Shown one piece after another: positions 23,222 to 32,777 of a stretch of 64,000 bases of DNA (positions are counted from its first letter, which is position 1; each line of letters opens with the position of its first letter). The notes under the pieces were generated by a model. The model was not told where the DNA came from and did not search any database. It worked only from the letters and a program-made list of their open reading frames with translations. A program made the translations under genes and the position numbers. Source of the DNA: Limnephilus marmoratus (taxonomy: Eukaryota; Arthropoda; Insecta; Trichoptera; Limnephilidae); assembly GCA_917880885.1 (NCBI GenBank), contig OU862927.1, positions 23,467,450 through 23,531,449 on the forward strand, written 5' to 3'.

Positions 23222-23343
23222 TTCATTTGACTTGATGTTTACAGAAGTTTCTCTTATAAGGTTTTTCAACAAATTTAAAAACTTCTTTATTAAAATACAG
23301 CCATTTTTTTATTCCAATTTTTAATCTTTAGTTTAAAAGATTT

Positions 23344-23520
23344 TTGAAATGAAAACTTTTTTAGCAACGTTGTCATTTGAAACTCGAAGAATCGGAAACG
23401 AGTGACTCTAAAAAGATTCAAACACATACATCTATAGGATTTAGCGTGCAAGAGAATGTGATAGACTAATCGGTGTCCTTTTTGTGCGGTGCTTCATAGC
23501 CTATCAGCCTTTGTGCGGTG
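23344..23520 (-). repeat. Family B copy
   Basis: Minus-orientation copy: GAAATGAAAACTTTTTTAGCA, GTCATTTGAAACTCGA, ATCTATAGGATTTAGCGTGC, TGTGCGGTGCTTC. It is more diverged than other copies. Confidence 0.6.
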
Positions 23521-24640
23521 CTTTGTATAATAATTTTTAAACATGGTAACAATACTATTGGTAACGATACTCTGCGTTCATCTCATTCTCTTGGAGTTTA
23601 AGTTTTCTGACGGTTTCACTTCTACTGCGTTTGAACTGCACACATTTTTTTTTAAAGCTGTAGCACGTAGACAATATCATACTTGATAAATTGACTTCTT
23701 TATGTTTGTCTGAACTAACCTAGTAGAGGTAATATTTGATGCCAAAATAAAGATACACGGTCGACACTGCAATTGCAGTGCTTCGTTCGGGAGTTAAAAA
23801 CAAAACTTTTTACATGGGAAGCCTGTGTTTTACCGTATTTTGTCCCAGTTAATTTTCCGACCTGTATTTCAGCCAATAATTATTATTTTTTATAAAAATT
23901 CTAACGATCCACTGTCGATATTAATTACATTTTTGTCATGTTAACAGGGTCCAAATATAACCTGAATGAATGTGCCTTTTCATATTTGTGTACATATTTT
24001 AATAAAAATCTATGTTATAATTTTACTTTATAAACAAAACCTATAAATCCAATATTTTTTAACTAAAAACCAGTGCTTTATTATTCCGATACGTATGTAA
24101 AGGCATAATTAAAAAAATAATAATAATTGCTTGCATTTTAAAGCATCTATCGCCCAAAGTTTTGAAACCAGTAATTGCATAAGTTCTCGAATAATTAGTT
24201 TTAAGAATGAATTTTCCATATTCTTAATATGTAGGTATTTCTTTTATTACTTTTTTTATGTTGCATATTATTATCTTTAAATTATTTTGAATTTATAATG
24301 TTTTACTATTATAATATTGTGTGTTATGTTATTATCACTTTTAAACAATAATAATGTATCAAATTTACCTATTTTGTCCGATGTTGAAATCTGTTCACAA
24401 AATATCCTAAAACCCATGTAGGTTTTTAAATTTTTAAGTAAAAATTTGTACTTTTATCCTCTTGAATATTTAAATGTTAATATTGCCCATTTACAGCCAT
24501 AAACTTTATAAAAAAAAGTTTATTCTTATACGAAATGAGTCAAATGTACATTTCAATTTGAAATGTGTAGGTAAGTTTTAGTCTTAAATAATGTTCCCGT
24601 TGGTGCCAAGATCTGAATTTAACAGAAATAATTTTATTTA
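23521..24640. other. Intergenic, nothing recognised
   Basis: AT-rich, no coding signal, no inverted-repeat element seen. Confidence 0.5.
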
Positions 24641-24644
24641 AATT

Positions 24645-24835
24645 TTTGAAGTGACAACTTGTTTAGCACTGTTGTGATTTGAAACTCAATGAAACGAAAA
24701 AGAGACATACACACACAACTGTAGGATTTAGCCTGCAAGAGAACTGGATAGTGTAATCGGTCTCCTCTTTGTGCAGTGCTTCGTAGCCTCCCCACTCTTG
24801 TCTACTTTAGTTTTCTCATGTGAATTGCACACTCT
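24645..24835 (-). repeat. Family B copy
   Basis: Longest uninterrupted copy, minus orientation, from GAAGTGACAACTTGTTTAGC to AATTGCACAC. It serves as the reference for the interrupted copies at 13305 and 45605. Confidence 0.7.
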
Positions 24836-25560
24836 GATTTTTTATTTCTCAAAATCTTGAATAGGGATTTAATTTCACGGAGTTTACTAATTGATAAAAT
24901 GTATTAAAATGCCAACTGTATTTTGCAAACACTACATATTGCATTGAAGAGACAAAGTATGCTGTGGGCAAGTAGGCTCAATTTTGCCTTACTTCTTTTT
25001 GGTGAAATTGATGAGACCTTTTCAAATATCGAAATTATTAAAGTTGATCAATGTCATTGGTTTGTCTGGGACCTAAGAGTGGAAAGGTCTTAAGTTAATT
25101 GGCGACATCAGTTTTCTTTCAAATCTGTAAAAATCTCACTTCTAGGAATCATCTGATGTGATTTTACGACGTGTTTCCGTATGGTTATTTTAACCCAAGA
25201 TTTGTATCAATTACTCATAAAATATAATTACGTCAGGATATTGGCTGAATACTGTAAATGCATTGTAAAAAATATATTTAATTTTGTAAACATTAATTTA
25301 TTTAAAAAGGCAAATAATCACTGAATAAATTTTCCATAGCATCTGATTATGATTTTGTAAAACATTCCATTTTTAAGACAATAAACAAAATAAAACAAAC
25401 ACTGCCTTTTTTAAATTTCCATTTATTCTGACATTATTAACTCTCCCGCAGCTAACTGGGGCCGAAGTAGACCCGAAAATTACTATCCTTCTTATGTCTA
25501 CTTAAATACATGAAAAATATTTTTAGTATTTTAGGTATTCCTGCGCAAAGGATTAATACA
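24836..25560. other. Intergenic, nothing recognised
   Basis: AT-rich non-coding sequence with no supported feature. Confidence 0.5.
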
Positions 25561-25563
25561 TAA

Positions 25564-25721
25564 GGGAACGTACCCATACTACGTGACCCATTCAGGGGGG
25601 GGGGGTATTCAAAATACCATGCTTGGTCGCAATGAGCATCAGGGGGCTTAGGTTTTTAGTCACCAGTGGGGGGGGGGTTAAAAATTGCAAAAAGTGGGTC
25701 ACGTAGTATGGGTACGTTCCC
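25564..25721. mobile_element. G-tract MITE, 158 bp
   Basis: TIR GGGAACGTACCCATACTACG continuing TGACCC, mirrored at the right end, with target duplication TAA (25561-25563, 25722-25724). G-runs of about ten bases lie just inside both ends. The TAA target fits PIF/Harbinger-type elements. Confidence 0.8.
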
Positions 25722-26011
25722 TAATGTGCCGTTTAAAAAAAATGTGAAAAAATTGTTGATCTCAGGAAAAAATATTTTGTCAAATATAGGTAATATTCCC
25801 TGCCCAATAAATGGACAAATATAAAAAAATAAATAAAATTGTGTGGGGTCATCGGCTGACTCACATGGTTATGGGCGTTATGTCTAGCATCTTGGCCTGT
25901 CGAGAGTTAATAACGACTGTACGGATGAAATTTAAGAATCCAAGTAAAACTTTGATGCAGCGCCATATGAAACCATCTGTGAATGTGAAGTTTGTGACAT
26001 ACTATTACTAT

Positions 26012-26533
26012 GGGGCCACCATTTATTACGTAAAACTAATTTTGCTAGTTTTCGACCCCCTCCCCCCCTATTATAAGAATAGTCCAACCCCCCCCCCCCC
26101 CCCTGTTTAATATTTATTACATAAGAATCTAAAGGAAAAAATAAATACAGGTTTGGTTTGTTTTAATGTTTATTTTTCAAAGTAACAATTTTTAGAAATA
26201 TTTATTTGTACTTAGGGGTCGTCCAATAATCACGTGAGGCTCGAAGGGGGGGGGGTTCAAAATACTTTGTACTAAAAAACATGTGATTTTAGGGGGTGGG
26301 GGGGGTTAGTCTAAAACCTCACCAGAGGGGGGGGGGGGTTAAAAAGTTGCTAAAAAACATCACGTGATTAATGGACGACCCCTTACAAAGGTACTAATAA
26401 TTTTAACTTTGCGCATTTTTGTGATGTTACGTAAGAACTATAGAGACTCCCTTCCACTCCCTTGTAAGAAAAAATAAAACATGGTCGACCCCCCTCCCCC
26501 CTAAATCGTCTTACGTAATAAATGAATGGCCCC
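26012..26533. mobile_element. G-tract MITE, outer, with a nested MITE
   Basis: TIR GGGGCCACCATTTATTACGT (left) and the inverse of GGGGCCATTCATTTATTACG (right), target duplication TAT. C-runs lie inside each end. The element at 26215-26382 is inserted in it. Confidence 0.75.
26215..26382. mobile_element. G-tract MITE, nested, 168 bp
   Basis: TIR GGGGTCGTCCAATAATCACG mirrored by CGTGATTAATGGACGACCCC; target duplication TTA (26212-26214, 26383-26385). G-runs of about ten lie inside. Confidence 0.8.
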
Positions 26534-26821
26534 TATCATAATAGAACCGAATTAAAGCAAGTAGCTAATAATGCCAAAAGATGGCGCCACTTACGTTAAC
26601 AGCTGGCATGAGGTACGTCGGCTTGCAGGCGTAAGTATTTTGGAGAAGAATTTTTCAAAGTCTCCAGTCTGGATGGATAATTTGTGACTTAGCTACTGTC
26701 GTGTCGCCCGGAGCCGGTTTTTAACTGCTAGTATATGAATATGATGTGTATTACAAAAGAACAACACTCAGATTTTGGAAACTGCATGAAAATGAATGAT
26801 TTTTTAATGAGCAATATCTTA

Positions 26822-27758
26822 AGGTAGCATTCGGATCTCGGCAGTCGCGACTTGGCAGTTGCGACCAGCTGCCGCAACCCATTATCACTGCTGTGCAGCG
26901 CTGCCAGAAGCTTTCGGATAGCAGCGTCCACGGCCCGGGCAGTGACTGCCAACCGCACTAGTCAAGCAGAAGTCAGTGCGAACAGTTGTGCATTGCAGTT
27001 GTGTATCGAACATTTACTATGTCTGACAATTTCAATGAACGACAGCGAGAACTCGTGAAGAGACTGATACAGGACGAAGAAGAGGATGATTAAATAATGT
27101 TGCTCTTACTTTCATCAAAAAGGAATAAAATCGATTCATTATATACATCCAGAGTCGATGAAGGCAGCTATCAAATCCTGATAAAACGGCACTTAAATCT
27201 AAAGGATCAGAAATTCAGGAAATACTGCAGACTAAATAAAACTCTATTTCAATTTGTACTTAGTTTAATTGAAAACGATGTTCAACCAATGAAAAAAGGA
27301 TCAATCACAGCTGAGGAAAAACTATTTCTCACTTTAAGGTAAATATGAAAAAGAACTGTTATCTAGCTGGAAATATGTATTAGAAATATTTTCAGAAGTA
27401 TTTGTTGGCAAATTAAAAGTATTTGAAACACTTAGTCAGTAGTTTCACTGACTGAACTGGGTGAATAAGGATTTGTAGATGAAAATTGGGAATTTTGATC
27501 AAATGGGGGACTGCTTAAAGTACTAGAACTTTGGTTCAGGCTCCTTAATTCATAATCTGCTAAAATATTGCTCGGCTAATAGCGGCTCGGCGTCGCTGCC
27601 AAAGTCGCGCGCAGGCCACGCCTCTCGGCCGCGCTTCACGGTCGCTTGTGTCGGAAACTATTGCATACTAATCCCTACAAAGCGGTACGGCGCGACCATG
27701 GCTGCGGCTGCAGGGCCGCGGCTGCCGGACCGCAACTGCCGAGATCCGAATGCTACCT
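26822..27758 (+). mobile_element. PIF/Harbinger element remnant
   Basis: TIR AGGTAGCATTCGGATCTCGG mirrored at 27758; target duplication TTA (26819-26821, 27759-27761). It contains the N-terminal part of a Harbinger nuclease (27097-27342) but no catalytic DDE core, so it is an internal-deletion derivative of 937 bp. Confidence 0.8.
27097..27342 (+). pseudogene. HARBI1-like nuclease, N-terminal fragment
   Basis: 81 codons, with FRKYCRLNKTLFQFVLSLI and SITAEEKLFLTLR, the first helical part of HARBI1-like Harbinger nucleases before the catalytic region. The frame ends where full-length relatives continue into the DDE domain. An ATG at 27019 just upstream opens a separate 24-codon frame (MSDNFNERQRELVKRL then acidic) that stops before this one. 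Confidence 0.7.
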
Positions 27759-28231
27759 TTAGGTTTAAAAAAAAAAGTTAAAAACACAGATAGAACTTTT
27801 GTAACACACACTGCCTTGTTCCGACAGTCTTTTCCTGCGGGACAGTACATATCACGTGTTGACATGTGAAATGTGGCCCCGGGTCAGCTAGTTGAAAATA
27901 ATTTATGTAGCATATTTGCGGCACATTCCAGAGGGAAGAGATCTGGTGAAAGATCGCTAATAAAAATTGCTACCTTGAATCATTGAAGTTTAAAATTAAA
28001 ATATCTACTTCAGAAGAAAAGTAGTTTAGGAGTGTGGTCATTCTCCAGAAAGGTATAATCTAAGGAGGTTGGTTCCGCTTCTTGGAAAAAATAAAAAGGC
28101 CTCTGATGTCCAGCTCTGGTGAAGTTATCGGGGACGTAGAGAATGTTCCAGAACATCAGGATTTCAAATGTGTCCATTGAGCGGCGTATGTTCTACTAAC
28201 GTTACAATAATTTTTCCCCCAACATCTAGAA

Positions 28232-28359
28232 CAGGCCTCGCCAACCCAAATTGAACAATAGGCTGCATTGACGACCTAAAATTTTCCAAGGGCTGCATGG
28301 GATGGTACAGATATGCTCTGCGGGCCGCACCTAATAGTGCCGCGGGTTTGCCAACCCTG
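28232..28359. mobile_element. hAT MITE 1
   Basis: Ends CAGGCCTCGCCAACCC and GGGTTTGCCAACCCTG; 8-bp flanks ATCTAGAA and GTCTAGAA (7 of 8 match). Confidence 0.7.
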
Positions 28360-28381
28360 GTCTAGAATCTAGACTCTAGAA

Positions 28382-28542
28382 CCTTAACCTGGGTTCGATC
28401 AAACCTCAGGGGTTAGAAGGTCAAGACACACTCTGACTCATATGATTCGTGGTGACACGCCCTACTTTCCAATTAAGGGTCGAGTGAATGCGCATATGAA
28501 ACTGGTGGGGGTCAGTACCTTCAACAAGGTTAAGAACCACTG
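28382..28542. mobile_element. hAT MITE 2, left end slightly truncated
   Basis: Right end, inverted, is CAGTGGTTCTTAACCTTG, a common hAT terminus. The left end starts inside it at CCTTAACCTGGG. The flanks CTCTAGAA and CTCTAGAG look like the 8-bp target duplication. Confidence 0.6.
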
Positions 28543-28606
28543 CTCTAGAGGATCTAATCCTAGTATTCCAGCAAGAGAACACGAAGGAAACAACAGAGGT
28601 TAGAAC

Positions 28607-28949
28607 CAGTGGCGGCTCGTGACTTTTGGATGTGCTAGAGTGCTAATATTATAAAAAATGGCATTATTAATGATGGCGTAGCCGAAATGTTTTTTTTTTT
28701 TTTTTCAGTTTGTGTGATAATTTTCAGGGAGTTTCAGTTTGGCCGTGTGCCACATGGATTTCCTGAAAAATCTTCATACAAAAAAACCTTCGATCTTACT
28801 TGAAAAGACATACTAAAAGGATATACCTACTTGGTCGAAGCAAAAAATTTTCGAAAAAAAAAAAAACCTTTTTCGTTTTTATGATAACATCGATAATGCC
28901 ATTTTTTATATTAGCACTCTAGCGCACCCAAAAGGCACAACCGCCACTG
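28607..28949. mobile_element. hAT MITE 3, 343 bp
   Basis: Ends CAGTGGCGGCTCGTG and CACAACCGCCACTG with long near-perfect arms (GCTAATATTATAAAAAATGG and its inverse). Exact 8-bp duplication GTTAGAAC at 28599-28606 and 28950-28957. Confidence 0.85.
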
Positions 28950-29435
28950 GTTAGAACCCAAACTCTCGCATGTAAATGCACGAGTACAGGGTTTCTTCAG
29001 GTTCCCATATTTAAGCCACTCTCATGAATCCTGAGAAACACAGTAAAGCATTTTTATCATTGCCATGAAAAAGATTATACGTTGCCGATAACAAAACCTA
29101 GCATTTGTATAGCAGAGTTGCACACCGAATCGATATGAGAACGAAATGTGCATGTCAAAAGTGATTCCTAAATCCTTCGCTACTGAAATATGTTAACGGG
29201 GTTCCAGACATTTTATAATTAAAATACAGTGGAAGCATTGCCTTTGTAAAGCATATAATTGCACACTTTCCAATGTTAAAATAAAGTTTGTTTCAATTAC
29301 TCCACTTTACTACGCCTTCGATGTCGAATCGGTCAAATAAATTATAACAGATTCGCCTGCGGCCTTCAATTGCAATCCGCGAGCCCTTTATGTGCGGCCC
29401 ACTTGGCAAAATAAAATATCAAAAAATTTCAAAAA

Positions 29436-29561
29436 CTGTTCTGTTTTGCACAAGGGTTTAGCAGAAATCTTCAACAACTGTTCTGTTTTGCACAAGGGTT
29501 TAGCAGAAATCTTCAACAACTGTTCTGTTTTGCACAAGGGGTTAGCAGAAAACTTAAGTCT
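29436..29561. repeat. Tandem repeat, 3 x 42 bp
   Basis: Units begin at 29436, 29478 and 29520 with CTGTTCTGTTTTGCACAAGG; the first two are identical and the third has a few changes. The period is a multiple of three, so both strands stay open across it, but no protein is recognised. Confidence 0.85.
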
Positions 29562-31010
29562 TTTTTCAAAGTTTTGAATCAGCTTCCCGAAATGATAAAC
29601 ATTTTCTTGAATAATCTTAAAAAGACAAAAGTGGTTTAACCTCAATTGTACAAAAATTTTCACCTTCACAGCAGTGCGCAGGGCTTTTGTGAGATCCATG
29701 TTTTGAAATCTGTCTATGTTTAATAAATTTTAAAGGTTACAAATACGGTTTTACCATGGACATATGAATATACATATATGGACCTGCCCTAAGTGATAAA
29801 AGTGTATCATTTCCCCCTCCCCATAACGGTTCCATGGAGCCGGCTGGGCTTACGAATGAATTTAAAAAATTGAATTTTCTCGCTTGAATTTAAAAAATGT
29901 GACGTCATCATTCTTGTCCTGACCAGCGCCGAGCTCACATCGTACATTTTACGAAATAACACGGCAAAAATGAGAGCTTGTGCTATACATTATACACTAA
30001 AATATGTGGAAATAGCGAATGTGGGCGGTTCTCCAGTTAGCTCGTCGCTGGTTACAGGGGTAAGTAAATTATGAAACATTTGTAAAAGTGTCTTAACTAA
30101 ATATGGCAACAAAGTATTCTTCTGAGAAAGGTGGCAAACTTTACTTTTCCGCATTTGGACTTCGCAAATATGTTAATAATGTGGCAAGCAATTCGCGCTC
30201 GCATGTAAAAAGGTCTATTCATTCAAAAGCAGATTTTGCTTTAAATGGTGATATTATAATGCGAGATGCCTATATACTGTCAGATTGATTGACGAATCAC
30301 AGTCATCTTTCCCCTCTTCGCCCCCCATAGTTTGGTTTTACCCCTCATCTGCATCTTCTCGTCAATTAAATTTGGATGTCTATGGGTTTTACAAATACAA
30401 AAAAATGACAAAATTTTGTTTAACTTTCCAAAAGATAAAAATCAACAGCTTTTATTGGATTGGGCTTTGCTTTTTATGTTCTACGATTTATTTATTAAAA
30501 AAAATATTGTTTTAGAAAAAACAAATAGGTTGATGAGACCACCGACAACAACCTGCAATGAATAAATTGGACATAGGGCTAAAAAGGTGCCTTCATCTTG
30601 CCTATGATAATCACCCCATACCAAGGTCCTTACCATATTTTACAGGTGTCATCATCAGTATGCACAACAGTAGCTTTCCGCCAAACAATCGATCCCGCAA
30701 ACCACCAGGTTATTAGTTTGATTAACAGTAATCCAGATAGATAAATTGAGATATACCTACGTATTAATAATTTAATGACATGTAAGCTTGTTTTTACATG
30801 GTTGCCTCTATATCTTATGCAGTACCTTTAGGTACTTGTTGGAGCTCTACACATATTCAGGGAAAATTAACAGATTATCATTCATAGTAATAATCCAAAA
30901 TATTAGATATATGTATATATATAAATGAATCCCTGTTTCCCTTGGTCACGCCATCACTTCAAAACGACTTTACCTATTTAATTAATTTAAAACTTCGTAG
31001 AAGGATAGAA
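29562..31010. other. Intergenic, nothing recognised
   Basis: Contains short frames (30103-30288, 30285-30565) with no recognisable family. I see no element ends. Confidence 0.45.
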
Positions 31011-31443
31011 AGCCACTGGACTACGACCTCCGTAGTCCAGTGGCTAAGACTCTTGACTCACATTCCGGAGGTCGCGGGTTCGAACCCGGCATGCGCAAAT
31101 AAATTTTATTTGATTAATTTGTGTTATTTCACAATTAATTCATTTAAAATAATATATAGTATATTTGCGGCATGTTCCAGAGTGGAAGATACTATTAGTA
31201 TCGCCCTGGTGTAAGACCACCATTCAGAATTGAAACGTTGCTTGAAAATGGCTTTAGCCGTGTTTAGTGACCAGATCTGAATAGCCAGGTACTTCCCAAC
31301 CTTCCTCTTCCCCACCTCCTTCCCCTCCCCACTACCTTCAGCCTCACAACATACCCCAATTGGGGATGCCATAGTCTCACTGGCTCCAGACGGGAGCAGT
31401 TGAGATTCTTGTGCGGTATTCACTGTAAAAAAAAAAAAAAAAA
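31011..31443 (+). repeat. tRNA-derived SINE (family A), full copy
   Basis: The tRNA-like head has A box TAGTCCAGTGG and B box GGTTCGAACCC. The body contains TTTGCGGCATGTTCCAGAG and TGGCTTTAGCCGTG, with a poly-A tail at 31427-31443. Just before the head, 31011-31025 is an inverted copy of the first 15 bases of the A-box region, making a perfect 15-bp hairpin with 31031-31045. Other copies: 38297, 38852, 40927, 47754, 48813, 51066, 54459. Confidence 0.8.
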
Positions 31444-31676
31444 GGTTCTTACAGAAAGAAAAATTAAGAAAATTGGATAATTTCAGAAAACTTAATGACT
31501 ATTTGAACTTCGCACGTTTGACAGTTTGCGCGTTTGATAAAATTGAATCTAGCAGACAGCTGTTTTTTTTTTTGTATTAAATGGAGTACATGGATTTTTT
31601 AAATTATAGATATTTTAAATAGGTACCAAATTTGATTGATTGTTCTTATAATATACAAAAATTAATATTTGTAATA

Positions 31677-32388
31677 CAGGGTTTTCCAATAAGAGGTGTT
31701 ATTTTGATATTCAAAGAAAAATGCTATTTTTTAATATAAATGATCGGATGTTTATAAAGAGGCAGGTATGCCGTTAATAGTGGAAAATAACATCAGGCAA
31801 ATCACCACCACGACCACGCTTACAGGGCCATATCCTTTTCATGAAATTTTCCATAACCAAATCGCAAAGTGGCTGCCCTATGTCCTCAATAGCCTCACGA
31901 ATTCCATATTTGAAGTCTTGAATCGACGCTGGGCTGTTGGCGTAGACCTTCTCTTTCACGTGGCCCCAAAGGAAGAAGTCGCAAGGTGTTAAATCAGAAG
32001 ATCTCGCTGGCCAATTGTGATCACCTCTTCGAGAGATAACACGGTCCGGAAACTTTTTCCGTAAAAGATCAATGGTTTCGTTGCTTGTGTGGTACGTAGC
32101 GCCGTCTTGTTGAAAGTAAACGTTGTCCAGGTCAATATCATCCAATTCCGGCCATAAAAAATCATTAATCATCTCTCGATAGCGCAATCCATTCACCGTA
32201 ACTGTTGCTCCAGCCTCATTTTCGTAGTGAATTTTAAAAATTTCAATGCGTTGTTGGAGCGTGTATCGTTCCATTTTTATTAATGGCGTAGTTTCTACTT
32301 GTCAAATGTCAAAAAATGACAGCTTCAAAAGTGACATCTACCGAAATAGCGGGCTATTCAAAATAACACCTCTTATTGGAAAACCCTA
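31677..32388 (-). mobile_element. Mariner-type element, internally deleted
   Basis: TIRs of about 29 bp (AGGGTTTTCCAATAAGAGGT and its inverse), flanked by TA. 712 bp, against about 1.3 kb for a complete mariner. It carries the fused reading frame at 31774-32274. Confidence 0.85.
31774..32274 (-). pseudogene. Mariner transposase, N- and C-terminal parts fused
   Basis: 166 codons, open throughout. It starts MERYTLQQRIEIFKIHYENE, the first helix of the DNA-binding region, then jumps straight to the second half of the catalytic domain: YFQQDGATYHTS with the second catalytic Asp, and WPARSSDLTPCDFFLWG with the third Asp. About half of a normal mariner transposase, including the second helix-turn-helix and the first catalytic Asp, is missing. 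It remains in frame but cannot be catalytic. Confidence 0.85.
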
Positions 32389-32395
32389 TATATGA

Positions 32396-32640
32396 AAAAT
32401 GAAAATTTGAATAAAAAAAATTGTAATAGGTGGCACGAGAGCTGTTTGAAAACTGAATGAACTGGGACTGAATAGGGAGAGGGGAGAGGGTGGGCGGGGA
32501 AGGTGGAAGGGGAACACGGGAGGGGAAGGGGATGCGGGAGGGGAACGGGGACACACGGAAAAGGACATGCAGGGAGAAGCAACTTATTTCTTTGAATATG
32601 GGATTGCAACGCATGCCTGGAACCAGCCAGTTATAAATAA
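32396..32640 (+). repeat. Dispersed repeat, Helitron-like 3' part
   Basis: Shares GAGGGGAACGGGGACACACG, CAGGGAGAAGCAA and ATTGCAACGCATGCCTGGAA with 38160-38264. Inverted, it matches the centre of the palindrome at 16183-16430. Confidence 0.5.
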
Positions 32641-32777
32641 TTAATCCTATTTTTTTAAAGAAATAAAAGAATACATAGGTGTATGCAACACATTTTAATC
32701 TATTGAGAACATAGAACTATTATTGTACAGTGTTTAAAAATACTTTTGGAATGTCATTTGTGTACCTACTATTTCAT

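Noticed and set aside
25811..26110. 99-codon frame
   Set aside because: It runs into the terminal C-run of the MITE at 26012 and has no recognisable family; no splice signals support it.
29436..29561. CRISPR-like array
   Set aside because: The repeats are directly adjacent with no unique spacers and the genome is eukaryotic.
31023..31098. tRNA gene with an intact B box
   Set aside because: The same stretch recurs at 47754, 48813, 51066 and, inverted, at 38607 and 39240, always followed by the same body and often an A-tail, so it is a SINE head.
30942..31423. Open frames on both strands
   Set aside because: These are translations of SINE family A; the same peptides appear at each SINE copy.
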